From positions 186,001-250,000 of the forward strand of contig NZ_OY759852.1 of NCBI RefSeq assembly GCF_963662805.1: a DNA stretch of 64,000 bases. Direction: 5' to 3'. Source of the stretch: an uncultured Cohaesibacter sp. GTDB taxonomy: Bacteria > Pseudomonadota > Alphaproteobacteria > Rhizobiales > Cohaesibacteraceae. The notes below the pieces were generated by a model. The model was not told where the DNA came from and did no database searches. It was given only the letters and a program-made list of their open reading frames with translations. Within the stretch, counting starts at the first letter, position 1; each line of letters begins with the position of its first letter. The translations under genes were made by a program, and so were the position numbers. Below are positions 44,758 through 53,405 of the stretch, in pieces.

Positions 44758-44954
44758 AGCTCTAAGCTGGATTGAGGGAGAATGGTCCGTTTGACGTCGA
44801 TCAAGGTGATTTCGGCGACCTCATGGGATAGTCGCGTGGCTGCGCAGAGCGCCGCATTCGCGAGGCAACCGGGAGCTGAGCGGACGTGGCCTGTCGAGTT
44901 AACTCCCTGCGCGCCGGTTGGTGATCGGGAAATCTCCTCGTCAAACACCAACAA

Positions 44955-45554
44955 TCATAGCCCGCGTCGTCCCCGTCCGACGGCGCGGGCTAATTTTGTC
45001 GCGATCTGGTTTTCCGACTTGGCAAAGGAGGCCACATCCGGCGTGGAGACATTCATCACCACAGAGACCGGGCGGCTTCCAGCCCCATGCATCGCCACCC
45101 CAAGGCTTCCGTCTGCTCCACGCTGCAACGGCATGATCGCCTCGGCTCCCGCCTCCCCCATCATTCCAAGCCCGGACTGCATGGGAAAGAGGGTTGTGCC
45201 ATTGACAACGCCACCGTTTGCGAAGGGCAAGAGCGATCCGAACAGCGACGATGAGCCCGCGTTCCCGAGCCCCAATGTGGCGAAAAGGCCGGATGCGATA
45301 TTGGAGACCGATCCGGAGACGAGCTCCTTGAGCGGGGCTACCCCTGCGGTGTAAAAGCTCTGGGACATATCGAGCGCCAAATTCTTGAAGATGCTCTCCA
45401 GATCAGCGCTGCCCATGAGCGCTTTCTGCATGGCATTGGCGACCTTGTCGCCGAGCATGTCGGCTTCCTTCTGGGCAGAGGAGATATCCTTCGTGAAGGA
45501 GCGGAGATCGGCCTCGACCTTGACTATCGCCGTTTCAACAACTTCATCCGTCAT
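44955..45554 (-). CDS. GTA tail tape measure protein (gp11, rcc01694-like)
   Basis: A 199-residue tape measure protein. An N-terminal helical part (TAIVKVEADLRSFTKDISSA) is followed by Gly/Ala-rich segments (GLFATLGLGNAGSSSLFGSL, FANGGVV) and the closing GEAGAEAIMPLQRGADGSLGV, typical of the phage tape measure C-terminus. The short length fits the short RcGTA tail. Its ATG overlaps the gp10.1-like stop by 4 bases. Confidence 0.92.
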   Translation of the reverse strand: MTDEVVETAIVKVEADLRSFTKDISSAQKEADMLGDKVANAMQKALMGSADLESIFKNLALDMSQSFYTAGVAPLKELVSGSVSNIASGLFATLGLGNAGSSSLFGSLLPFANGGVVNGTTLFPMQSGLGMMGEAGAEAIMPLQRGADGSLGVAMHGAGSRPVSVVMNVSTPDVASFAKSENQIATKLARAVGRGRRGL

Positions 45555-45760
45555 GTTGTCTCCTTGAAATTTTTGTTGCTACGACCGATGTTTACGTCGG
45601 TGCCTTGATCCGGGAAGCGGGACATCAGAGCGTCGACCTGCTGGCGATTTGGCGCTGCCCTGCTGCGGCTTAACGCATCCACCGCCATGAACAGCTCGCG
45701 TGGCGTGACCTGCCAAACCTCAGCAGGAGGCCAGCCGAATTGACGCAATGCCAATGACAT
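45551..45760 (-). CDS. GTA tail assembly chaperone (rcc01693-like)
   Basis: A 69-residue protein with the family core FGWPPAEVWQVTPRELFMAV. In RcGTA-type clusters it is encoded between gp10 and the tape measure gene and acts as the second tail-tube chaperone. It overlaps the tape measure start by ATGA. The tail of the protein (GTDVNIGRSNKNFKETT) is polar and not conserved as far as I know. Confidence 0.88.
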   Translation of the reverse strand: MSLALRQFGWPPAEVWQVTPRELFMAVDALSRSRAAPNRQQVDALMSRFPDQGTDVNIGRSNKNFKETT

Positions 45761-45819
45761 CAGGATGTCCCAGGGAAAGACACTTGATTGCTTGGCCGAC
45801 CCAACAATGTCGGATCGGC

Positions 45820-46185
45820 CTAGGTGGGGTTTGCGGAGGACTTCTCCGCCCCGCCATCATCCGCTTTGAGGCTCGCGGACGGATCGAAGGCCAGACGTAA
45901 CACCTCGACAAGAGCGTGGGTGAGCGCGGTTGCACCACCTTCGCATCGCATGGATGCTGCCTCACGGTCCGCAATCTCTTCGCCGCCCGCGCGCAAGGCT
46001 GTGCCGAGGATTTTGACGAGATCCGCACTGCACACACGACCTGATGCAAAGCGGTCGGCCAGCTCGCCGATGTTGTCGAGCCCCATGCTGTCTTCCAGCT
46101 CCGCGAGAGCACCCAACGTCAGGCACAACACGCGAGGTTTTCCATCAAGGATCAGGGTCACTTCGCCCCGTCTTCTGTTCGCCAT
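45820..46185 (-). CDS. GTA gp10 family tail chaperone (rcc01692-like)
   Basis: A 121-residue protein of the GTA gp10 family: MANRRRGEVTLILDGKPRVL, then LTLGALAELEDSMGLDNIGEL, matching the signature of this small family. The start is the internal ATG preceded by AAGGGGATTGTG. It is thought to chaperone tail-tube protein during assembly. Confidence 0.9.
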   Translation of the reverse strand: MANRRRGEVTLILDGKPRVLCLTLGALAELEDSMGLDNIGELADRFASGRVCSADLVKILGTALRAGGEEIADREAASMRCEGGATALTHALVEVLRLAFDPSASLKADDGGAEKSSANPT

Positions 46186-46219
46186 CACAATCCCCTTCGT
46201 GATCGGGTTCAAATCAATG

Positions 46220-46633
46220 TCATGCCGCAGTGAATGTCAGGGCGCCGGCGGATTCCATCGCCATTTCGAAAGTCACCTCACCGTCGTGATTGCCGGAATA
46301 TTCAAGAGCGGTGATTTGGAACGGGCCTTCAAGCGCGCCGAAGTCAGGAATGACGATCTGCCAGGCGATGATCAAGCCTTCAAAGAAAACAGAGCGGATA
46401 CGCTCGTCGCTGTCCGCATCCTTGAACAGGCCGCTGCCGGAGAGGCTGGCGCGACGCATCCCGGCTCCTTCAAGCAATTCGCGCCAGCGGCCCGTCGACT
46501 CCGCGTGGCTGATGTCAACGCTCTCTGCGTTGAACGAAATGGATCGCGCTCTCAGACCTGCGACCGTGACATAAGCGTCGTCACTGTCATTACGGATCTT
46601 GAGCAGAAGGTCTTTGCCCTTTTGAGCTGTCAT
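46220..46633 (-). CDS. GTA major tail tube protein, TP901-1 type (gp9, rcc01691-like)
   Basis: A 137-residue tail tube protein: MTAQKGKDLLLKI at the start, RSISFNAESVDISHAESTGRW in the middle, and a strand-rich end (YSGNHDGEVTFEMAMESAG). These are recognisable signatures of the TP901-1/HK97 major tail family used by RcGTA. Hexameric rings of it form the tail tube. A GGAG site precedes the ATG. Confidence 0.93.
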   Translation of the reverse strand: MTAQKGKDLLLKIRNDSDDAYVTVAGLRARSISFNAESVDISHAESTGRWRELLEGAGMRRASLSGSGLFKDADSDERIRSVFFEGLIIAWQIVIPDFGALEGPFQITALEYSGNHDGEVTFEMAMESAGALTFTAA

Positions 46634-46666
46634 GGGTGGGTCTCCTTTAAAAAGGGTCCGGGGTTA

Positions 46667-47080
46667 TCAGGTGGTCGGCTCTTCGGTGACGGCGCGCATT
46701 TGCAGGATGCCCTGCAGGAGCCGGTTCTTCCGATCCGTTCGCATATCCGTGCGCTCAATGGTCAAATTGACCAGATGATGCCCGGTCAGCGACAGGCTTG
46801 GATCCGCTAGGAGCGTGCTTAGGCAATCAAGAATGGATTGTTGCAAGGCTCGATCTTCAGTGCCGGTCCAGACAGTGAGAAGGAGCCGATGTTCCTCGCC
46901 CTTGTCGCTGCCGGTGCTCCAGTCGCGCGAGTAACTCGTGGCAAGAGTGAGATAAGGCAAATCGCTGTTGCGCTTCGGCTCGTCATAAAGCCTTGCTCCA
47001 CCCAAGAGGGTGATGAGATCATTGCCTGCCTTCAAATGCGCGAAGAGCGCCTGCTCAAGGCTTCGAGATGCGAGGGTCAT
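46667..47080 (-). CDS. GTA tail terminator, DUF3168 (gp8, rcc01690-like)
   Basis: A 137-residue DUF3168 protein: LEQALFAHLKAGNDLITLLG, RLYDEPKRNSDLPYLTL and VNLTIERTDMRTDRKNRLLQG are family landmarks. It caps the tail tube at the neck. Its start overlaps the stop of the small unassigned gene before it by 4 bases. Confidence 0.92.
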   Translation of the reverse strand: MTLASRSLEQALFAHLKAGNDLITLLGGARLYDEPKRNSDLPYLTLATSYSRDWSTGSDKGEEHRLLLTVWTGTEDRALQQSILDCLSTLLADPSLSLTGHHLVNLTIERTDMRTDRKNRLLQGILQMRAVTEEPTT

Positions 47081-47334
47081 GACGAAGGTCTCCGCTTGGC
47101 AAGGGATTGAACAAGCCGACTGACCTCAACGTCAGGCGAGGCCTCGATTGATCCGAACTGGCGTTCAAGCAGGTTTGGGGCCGTTAGGATCAGACGGGCT
47201 GCGCCGGTGCCGACTTCTGCGCGCACTGCCACGTCATCCGTTCCTTGATTCTGCCTTGCCAAATCCTGAAGATCTGCGGCCAAACCGGGTGCCATTCGGC
47301 TCAGAAGGCGGTGAACGAGTTTCTCTTTGTTCAT
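47077..47334 (-). CDS. Small GTA-cluster protein of unknown function, in the HK97 gp10 position
   Basis: An 85-residue protein (MNKEKLVHRLLSRMAPG...) with no recognised domain. The ATG follows GGAGG with an 8-base spacer, begins just after the head-closure stop and ends overlapping gp8, so it is surely translated. In HK97-like phages the gene here is the gp10 minor tail/connector family; this one is much shorter and I see only a vague likeness. I do not recall a counterpart in the standard RcGTA list. Confidence 0.8.
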   Translation of the reverse strand: MNKEKLVHRLLSRMAPGLAADLQDLARQNQGTDDVAVRAEVGTGAARLILTAPNLLERQFGSIEASPDVEVSRLVQSLAKRRPSS

Positions 47335-47338
47335 CACC

Positions 47339-47695
47339 CTAGCCTCCTCCAAGAACACGCCGTGCGCTGACGATGAGCCAGCTCTTCAGACCGTCCGGGT
47401 CATGCAGCGTCAGGAGATCAAAGGAGCGACCGTCGTGATCCACCCGATCCGCGTCCCCCAGATCATCACGAAAGCGGATGAAAAAGCGTATTTCCTCGCT
47501 GTTCGAGCGTTGATCCGCGTCTGATCGCTCTTTCGCGCTCGCATCGAGAAGCCCCGCCCAGACTTCGGCGATCTGCTCCCTGTCGCCCGGCCCGTTCCAG
47601 GGAGAGGTTTCCGAAAGGACAGGCTTTGAGAAGACAATCCGATGCCTCATGCCAGCCGGATCGGCAGAAAGCGGAGTGATTGTTGCAAGTGTCAT
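47339..47695 (-). CDS. GTA head closure protein (gp7, rcc01689-like)
   Basis: A 118-residue SPP1 gp16/HK97 gp7-like head-tail adaptor: MRHRIVFSKP, EVWAGLLDA and RFFIRFRDDLGDADRVDHDG follow the family pattern (short beta-barrel with the RxRxxx-DRVxxxG stretch). It closes the head after DNA packaging. The ATG used follows AGGAG; the later ATG at MRHRIVF is the classical family start but has a poorer site. Confidence 0.87.
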   Translation of the reverse strand: MTLATITPLSADPAGMRHRIVFSKPVLSETSPWNGPGDREQIAEVWAGLLDASAKERSDADQRSNSEEIRFFIRFRDDLGDADRVDHDGRSFDLLTLHDPDGLKSWLIVSARRVLGGG

Positions 47696-47705
47696 GGCAA
47701 GGCTC

Positions 47706-48266
47706 CTAGAGGCGGATGGACCGATAGGGAGCGAGCAGCGGCTGCAAGGCCGCCGCGAGAGAAGGCAGGCGATCGGGATCGGCGATCAGACGACGCTCGT
47801 ACCATTCTCCGACCACCAGCTTGATGGCATGCCGGATCGGCTCGGGGACATCTTCTGCCGCCGGGCCATGGCCAGCCTCAACATCAAGCTGCAAGCGCTG
47901 GCTGCTCGTCAGGACGATGCCGCCCAGATTGGAGACCATGGCAGGATTGTCTTCCTGAAACAGGCTGAAGCTTTCCTCCGCCAGATCCGTCACATCGCCT
48001 TCCCCATTGAGGATGGCAGCAGCACTGATCGCCGTGACGGGTCGCAAAGGCAAGGTGAAACGCTCGCCAAGAGGGCCTGTGAGCAGCACTCGCCAGCTCT
48101 GGGAGATGAACAGTCGAGCCGTCAGATGCTCGAGATGAACACGGGCTGCACTGATAAAGGCGCGCAACATGTCATCATCATGATCCTGATCGATCTTCAG
48201 GAATGCCTTGATCTCGGCAAGGCTGACCGGTTCCACCAGTGGCGGCGTGACAAGACTGACAGTCAT
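47706..48266 (-). CDS. GTA head-tail connector / adaptor (gp6, rcc01688-like)
   Basis: A 186-residue connector of the HK97 gp6 type: LVEPVSLAEIKAFLKIDQDH, the helix DDDMLRAFISAARVHLEHL, and the C-terminal helix IKLVVGEWYERR. It forms the ring below the portal. Spacing to gp7 is 10 bases. Confidence 0.92.
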   Translation of the reverse strand: MTVSLVTPPLVEPVSLAEIKAFLKIDQDHDDDMLRAFISAARVHLEHLTARLFISQSWRVLLTGPLGERFTLPLRPVTAISAAAILNGEGDVTDLAEESFSLFQEDNPAMVSNLGGIVLTSSQRLQLDVEAGHGPAAEDVPEPIRHAIKLVVGEWYERRLIADPDRLPSLAAALQPLLAPYRSIRL

Positions 48267-48389
48267 GGAGCTGTCCCTTCGGCAAACGCGGATAGAGAAG
48301 GAAAGAATGACGCCCTCACCGGCGGGAGGCTTCCGGCAAGGGCGTCAAGGTGGGGCGAGCCAATGGCTCACCCGCTGGGGAGTTCAACG

Positions 48390-49646
48390 TCAGGCGGCAA
48401 ACTGCAGCAGCTTGATTGCGTCAAAGTCCTGAACGCCGCCACCGACACGTTTGGTGGTGTAGAAAAGGACATAGGGCTTGGCCGAATAGGGATCGCGCAG
48501 GATGCGCAGGCCAAGCCGGTCGACGATCAGATAGCCACGCTTGAAGTCACCAAAGGCGATAGCATAGGCATCGGCGGCGATATCGGGCATGTCTTCAGCT
48601 TCAGTAATTGCGAAGTTGAGCAGAGAAGCCTTGGCACCAACGGAGGCTGGCGGCTGCCAGAGATAATTGCCGTCACTGTCCTTGAGCTTGCGAACGGCAG
48701 CCTGGGTGCTGCGGTTCATCACGAACTGGGCATTCTGGCGATAGCCCGCCTTCAGGGTATAGATGAGGTCGACAAGTACATCGCCGGGATCGCTGGCAGG
48801 AAATGTACCGGCAGCACCCGAGGCAAGCGTGCCGAGTTTGCCCCATTCCCAGCTTGCTTCAGCCACCTTGGTTGCAGCCATGAAGCCGGTTGGCTTGTTC
48901 ACGCCATTGCCGTTGACGAAAGCAGCCCCTTCCTGCTGGGCGAATGCCGTTTCGACCTCGGATGCGATCCATTCCTCGATATTCACGGCCGCATCATCAA
49001 GGAGGCTCGGGGTGGCTGCCGGCATGGCGTAGAGTTCCATGGTCGGGAAGCTCAGCTCTGCGAGAGTAGAAGCATCGGTCTGGGGACGCGAGGCGGTCTC
49101 GCCCACCCAGCCAACCGCCGGACCTGCAATGGAGAAAGGCTTTTTCAGGGTCGAGCCGGACACTTCGCGGACGTCGGCAATGGCACGGATAGGAGAGATG
49201 GCCGCAAGGCGCTTGCCGACCTCGGCTTCGATCTGCTCAGGCACCAGATAACCACCGTCCGGATCGGAGCTGATCGACATGGCCTTGGCTTCAAGTTCAC
49301 GCAGGTCGACCTCGGCACCCTTGCGAATATAGCTGTCGAAGGCTGCCTTGTGCTCCATGGCATTGTGGCTCAGCGCAAAGACTCCGCGCCCTTCGCCAAG
49401 CTTGGGACGGCGGGACTTGAGGATCAGAGTGTCGAGTGCTGCCTGCTGCTCGTCGAGAGCTTTGGAAATGCGGTCGACCTTGTGATCGGACAGAACGTCG
49501 GTCGAGCGCTTCTCGATCTGGTTCAGCCGTTCGTCGTTGGCATCCTTGAAGGCTTCGAACGAATGCAGGAAGTCCTCGAAGGCGCCGCTGATGTCGGCGT
49601 CGGGAATGGATTTCGTCTCGGGAGACGGTTGGATGTGCTTGGTCAT
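48390..49646 (-). CDS. GTA major capsid protein, HK97 fold (gp5, rcc01687-like)
   Basis: A 418-residue HK97-type capsid protein. The N-terminal ~110 residues are a charged helical scaffold (delta) domain (FEAFKDANDERLNQIEKRS) removed by the protease. The mature part begins near residues 115-125 and contains DPDGGYLVPEQ, KPTGFM and the end motif DFKRGYLIVDRLGLRILRDP. The start is set at the ATG after GAGGCAAAACTC; another ATG six codons upstream is possible. A 123-base gap follows before gp6. Confidence 0.95.
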   Translation of the reverse strand: MTKHIQPSPETKSIPDADISGAFEDFLHSFEAFKDANDERLNQIEKRSTDVLSDHKVDRISKALDEQQAALDTLILKSRRPKLGEGRGVFALSHNAMEHKAAFDSYIRKGAEVDLRELEAKAMSISSDPDGGYLVPEQIEAEVGKRLAAISPIRAIADVREVSGSTLKKPFSIAGPAVGWVGETASRPQTDASTLAELSFPTMELYAMPAATPSLLDDAAVNIEEWIASEVETAFAQQEGAAFVNGNGVNKPTGFMAATKVAEASWEWGKLGTLASGAAGTFPASDPGDVLVDLIYTLKAGYRQNAQFVMNRSTQAAVRKLKDSDGNYLWQPPASVGAKASLLNFAITEAEDMPDIAADAYAIAFGDFKRGYLIVDRLGLRILRDPYSAKPYVLFYTTKRVGGGVQDFDAIKLLQFAA

Positions 49647-49671
49647 GAGTTTTGCCTCATTCACTGGACGG

Positions 49672-50400
49672 TCAGATTGATGACGAACCCTTGCTCAGGC
49701 TGCGGGCTGCCGAACGCATGGACAGCGTCAGACGATGCAGGTTGAGCAAAGGGGATTGCGGCTTCCATCGGGCAGCGTCCTGCTTGCCATCGAGGCCGGC
49801 ATAGCCCTGAGCCAGAAGAGCTCGGGCTTCGGTCCGCGAAAGCCCAGCGTCCTGCATGAGCTTGCGTTCCAATTCACGTTTACTGAGACAGCCCGCCGCG
49901 ATCTGCCGCGAGGGCTCATCAGTCTTGATGGAGGAAATGCGCGCGTCGGGCTGCATGGGGAATGTGACGATTGAAATCTCCCATAGGTCCAACTCGAAGA
50001 GGTGGCGCACGCCGGCCTTCCTGTCGGTCTGTCCCCGAATGGTCCGAAAGCCGATGGAAAGGCCGTCGAGAATGCCCGCTTTCATCATGCTGTGCACTTC
50101 ACGGGCCTTGGCAACATCGAGCGCCAACTGGCCGCGCACGAACAGGCCGTTGGCGTCTTCCTCGATACTCAACCACTGCCCAACGGGCTGCGACGGATCA
50201 TGCTGGTAGAGCAGTTTGACACCCTTCACGCCGCGTCGGTCGAGGCTCTTCATGAAGGCCCCTCTGCGGATGATGTCGCGCCCTAGATCCTCCTTGCCGA
50301 AGAGGCAGGCATAACCTTCGAAAAGGCCATCCTCGCCAATCGAGCTGAGGGCTGCGGGCACAGCTTTCTTTTCTCGCAGCAATGACTTGTTGCGGGTCAT
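49672..50400 (-). CDS. GTA prohead protease, HK97 family (gp4, rcc01686-like)
   Basis: A 242-residue serine protease of the HK97 prohead (U35) family with His67 (LLYQHDPSQPVG) and Ser115 (LDGLSIGFRT), and SIVTFPMQPDARI downstream. It matures the capsid by removing the N-terminal scaffold. The last 70 residues are basic and less conserved. AAGGA precedes the ATG. Confidence 0.94.
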   Translation of the reverse strand: MTRNKSLLREKKAVPAALSSIGEDGLFEGYACLFGKEDLGRDIIRRGAFMKSLDRRGVKGVKLLYQHDPSQPVGQWLSIEEDANGLFVRGQLALDVAKAREVHSMMKAGILDGLSIGFRTIRGQTDRKAGVRHLFELDLWEISIVTFPMQPDARISSIKTDEPSRQIAAGCLSKRELERKLMQDAGLSRTEARALLAQGYAGLDGKQDAARWKPQSPLLNLHRLTLSMRSAARSLSKGSSSI

Positions 50401-50561
50401 AGAGCATTCCTTCCTGATAGGATGAACGATGGTGAGCGAGGAAGTCGCTCACAGCTCAGGCAGCGCCCGGCTATTTCATTTGCGCCTCAAGGCAGCCAAC
50501 AAATCGGGCAAAGACCTCTCTGTGGCAGTGCCCTTTGTGGCTCTTGGATTTTTCGGAGCTC

Positions 50562-50744
50562 TCAGTCCTCCAACATGCCGGTGAGGAGGGCGATCTGCTC
50601 GACGAAATCCTGGAAACGCTGGTTGGACGCAGCCAGTTCACGAAGGCACCAGACCAAGAGCGCACTTGATGTGCTTGCCCAGAGAAAGAGCGCCACATGC
50701 GCCAGATCACCTTTGGAGGCGAAGATTTGCAGGGCTTCTGACAC
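50562..50744 (-). CDS. Small GTA head formation protein (rcc01685-like)
   Basis: A 60-residue protein with one hydrophobic helix (LAHVALFLWASTSSALLVWCL). It starts at GTG, preceded by GGAGGGAAGTGAT, and its start region overlaps the portal stop. Position between portal and protease matches the small rcc01685-family gene of RcGTA. The longer open frame upstream lies in the portal gene and is not needed. A 160-base gap then precedes the protease. Confidence 0.78.
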   Translation of the reverse strand: MSEALQIFASKGDLAHVALFLWASTSSALLVWCLRELAASNQRFQDFVEQIALLTGMLED

Positions 50745-50745
50745 A

Positions 50746-52011
50746 TCACTTCCCTCCTGCGTCTGATGAGCTGTCGTCATCCGGATTGTCCGGCCAATCC
50801 GGACCCTTGGCCGTGTAGCCGACAGCAATGCGTTTTTCCTCTTCGGTCAGAAAGTCCGCGGCCCCCACACGCCGCCAGAGCGTTTCGCGCTCGCTGGCAA
50901 GAGCTGAGATCTGATCGAGATCGATTTTCAGATCAAACGGCGCGTCATAGGCTGGCGAGAGCCAGCGCGCGAGGCTCTGCAGGCATCTTGACGCCAGCGG
51001 GAGTACCGTCTGCCGCCAGAAGGCCCGGTTGGCCTCCGCATAGTTGGCATAGGTGTTGTCGCCGGGGATACCGAGCAGCATCGGCGGCACACCAAAGGCA
51101 AGGGCGATCTCCCTTGCCGCACCATTCTTGGCTTCCATGAAGTCCATGTCTTTCGGAGAGAGGCTCATGCTCTTCCAGTCGAGCCCTCCTTCAAGCAGCA
51201 AAGGTCGCCCGGCATTCATCGCGCCCTGATAGCCTTCTTCCAACTCCTTCTTGAGGCGTTCGAACTGCTCATTGGTGAGGTTTCCCGCTTCCGATGCAGC
51301 ATAGACAAGAGCGCCAGACGGACGGGCGGAATTGTCGAGCAGCGCCTTATTCCAGCTCGCTGCTGCATTGTGCACATCGATGCTGGTTTGCGAGGCTTCA
51401 AGGGGACTGAAGCCATAGTGATCATCCTGCGGGTTGAAAAGAGTGAGATGCAAAATGGGCGGGATGACGCTATCCGGATCCGACTGATCGAACCGCAGGC
51501 ACTTGCCACCGACCGTGTAGTCATAGGCTTCGGGCCAACCTTCCGGGCCGGGAACGACCTTCATGCGGTCCGGTCGCAGGCAGTGGAGTTCCATCAGATC
51601 GAGACTGCCAAACACCGCCTCCACATAGGCATTGCCGGATACCAGCAAGTGACCGAACAAACCTTCGAACCAATCTGCTCCTCCCTGCCTCGCGTTGGGA
51701 TGTGCCAACAGCTGCAACGCAGGATGATCGGTGAAGCGCTCGCCGTCCATCTGGCAGAGGAGTGGCACAGACCCTGCCGCTTCAGAGATCATACGGATCG
51801 ATCGATAGACAATCGGGTTGCGTGCATAGCCCTCTCGTGCGAGGGAGCCATAATCGCGCGGGGTCCACATGGGGCGACCGGTTCTGTGCAGCGCCAGCAG
51901 GGCGCCGGTTCTGGAGCTCTTGGCTTCCAGATTATGCTCTCTTCGAGCACCATCAGTCGGTTCATTGGATCTGCGGGCCCATAGCGGTCCCTTCAAGGTC
52001 CAGCCAAGCAT
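50746..52011 (-). CDS. GTA portal protein, HK97 family (gp3, rcc01684-like)
   Basis: A 421-residue portal: NPIVYRSIRMISEAAGSVPL at the N-terminus, HPALQLLAHPNARQGGADWF, LHLTLFNPQDDHYGFSPLEA, and FGVPPMLLGIPGDNTYANYAEA are all family landmarks. It forms the dodecameric DNA gate. The start is the ATG after AAAGGAATAGGCAC, 29 bases past the terminase stop; the frame is open further upstream within terminase and is not used. Confidence 0.95.
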   Translation of the reverse strand: MLGWTLKGPLWARRSNEPTDGARREHNLEAKSSRTGALLALHRTGRPMWTPRDYGSLAREGYARNPIVYRSIRMISEAAGSVPLLCQMDGERFTDHPALQLLAHPNARQGGADWFEGLFGHLLVSGNAYVEAVFGSLDLMELHCLRPDRMKVVPGPEGWPEAYDYTVGGKCLRFDQSDPDSVIPPILHLTLFNPQDDHYGFSPLEASQTSIDVHNAAASWNKALLDNSARPSGALVYAASEAGNLTNEQFERLKKELEEGYQGAMNAGRPLLLEGGLDWKSMSLSPKDMDFMEAKNGAAREIALAFGVPPMLLGIPGDNTYANYAEANRAFWRQTVLPLASRCLQSLARWLSPAYDAPFDLKIDLDQISALASERETLWRRVGAADFLTEEEKRIAVGYTAKGPDWPDNPDDDSSSDAGGK

Positions 52012-52040
52012 GTGCCTATTCCTTTTTTCATGAAGTTTGC

Positions 52041-53405
52041 TTACGAGAGCGAGCGAACCTTGGGTTCGGCCTGTTCGCCAAGGCAAAGGTGAGTGACGGC
52101 CCAGACCATGGCATCGAGCCTGTCCGGGCTCTTGCCCGAGGACAAACCGTCGAGCCCGAAGTCGCACATTTCGTCTTCGAGTTCGGCGAGCGTGCCGACG
52201 TGGTGGACTCGCCCCTGTTCATAGAGCGCTGACACCGGTTCGGCCCTGAGATACTTGCCCCGATTGGCACGAACCGATTGCACGGGCACGCTCGCGTCGA
52301 TCCCTGACAGGATCGTCGTAACCATCTCACCACCCTGATTGACCTCGGCAATCACGCAGTTGGCCTTGAGGCGATGATAAAGGCCGATGGCCTTGGTCGC
52401 CCAACCGGTCGGGCTGACCTCGGAAAGGCTGCTGTCCCTGAGGATGTAGCAGGTGCCCTCGGCGTTGATCCCGGCTGCGATGATGCCGCAGGCATCCGCG
52501 CCCTTGCTCGAGGTTGCGGGCGGGTCGATGGCAACAACGATGCGCACCAGCCCCTCAGGGACATCATCGACGCGCAAGCGATCCAATTGATCGCGCTGCC
52601 AGAGCGCATCTGCTCGATCCTCGATCAACTCTCCATCCAGTTCCTGTCGACCAAGGCGTGATCCCTCGTAGCGCCGCACGATGGTGTCGAGAAATCCCGG
52701 TGCCAGATTAGCCACGTTGGCGCGGGTCGCCGCGTGGGTCATGACGGTTTTCGGGTCGGCTAGCATCCGTTTGATCAGAGGTGTCGGTCGCGGCGTCGTG
52801 GTTGCGATCTGCCGCGGCTGATGGCCGAGCCGCAGACCGAACTGCAACATGTCCCATGTCGCATCCGCCCGCTTCCATTTGGCCACCTCATCGCCCCATG
52901 CGGCATGGAATTGCGGCCCGCGCAGGCTTTCGGGGTCTTCGGCGGAATAGATTTGCGCGATGGCTCCATTCGGCCATTCCAGCCTGCGCCGGGCAGGTTG
53001 CCATGTCGGGCGCTCGTGCCGCGCATGGATGGCCAACAATCCGGAAATTCCTTCCACCATGACCTCGCGGGCATCGTTCAATGTTTCGCCGATCAGGGCA
53101 ATACGCCCGTAAGGCTCGGTTGCGAAGGGCGCCCTGCCCTGCGCCAGAGCCTTGATCCATTCGGCACCGGTTCGGGTTTTGCCAGCGCCACGCCCGCCCA
53201 TGACAAGCCATGTCGTCCAGTTTCCGGGTGGCGGCAACTGGTCATTGCGAGCCCAGATTTCCCAATCGCTAAAGAGGGTCTCAAGCTCCGGACCGCTGAG
53301 GCTTGCCAGAAACTCCGCCTTCTGCTGTTTGCTGCAGGCGATCAATGCGCTGCGCAAGGTCCTCGCGGAGGACGTCAAGGTCGGTTCCATCACTGGCTTC
53401 TCCAT
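52041..53405 (-). CDS. GTA terminase large subunit (gp2, rcc01683-like)
   Basis: A 454-residue packaging motor. The Walker A motif is GGRGAGKTRTG (Lys76), followed by RIALIGETLNDAREVMVEGISG and IYSAEDPESLRGPQ in the ATPase. The RNase H-like nuclease begins at VVAIDPPATS and has a late Asp in LDAMVWAVTHL. The first ATG follows GGAGG with a 7-base spacer, which favours it even though it makes the gene overlap the small terminase gene by 125 bases in another frame. RcGTA-type terminases package random host DNA by a headful mechanism. Confidence 0.94.
   Translation of the reverse strand: MEKPVMEPTLTSSARTLRSALIACSKQQKAEFLASLSGPELETLFSDWEIWARNDQLPPPGNWTTWLVMGGRGAGKTRTGAEWIKALAQGRAPFATEPYGRIALIGETLNDAREVMVEGISGLLAIHARHERPTWQPARRRLEWPNGAIAQIYSAEDPESLRGPQFHAAWGDEVAKWKRADATWDMLQFGLRLGHQPRQIATTTPRPTPLIKRMLADPKTVMTHAATRANVANLAPGFLDTIVRRYEGSRLGRQELDGELIEDRADALWQRDQLDRLRVDDVPEGLVRIVVAIDPPATSSKGADACGIIAAGINAEGTCYILRDSSLSEVSPTGWATKAIGLYHRLKANCVIAEVNQGGEMVTTILSGIDASVPVQSVRANRGKYLRAEPVSALYEQGRVHHVGTLAELEDEMCDFGLDGLSSGKSPDRLDAMVWAVTHLCLGEQAEPKVRSLS

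Noticed and set aside
44754..44954. 66-codon TTG-initiated frame between tape measure and distal tail genes
   Set aside because: No ribosome binding site and no family likeness; kept only as an unexplained gap in the findings.
47649..49745. 698-codon plus-strand open frame opposite the GTA capsid and neck genes
   Set aside because: Long only because the opposite strand is well-used coding sequence with few stop complements; the minus-strand proteins are clearly recognisable and this translation matches nothing.
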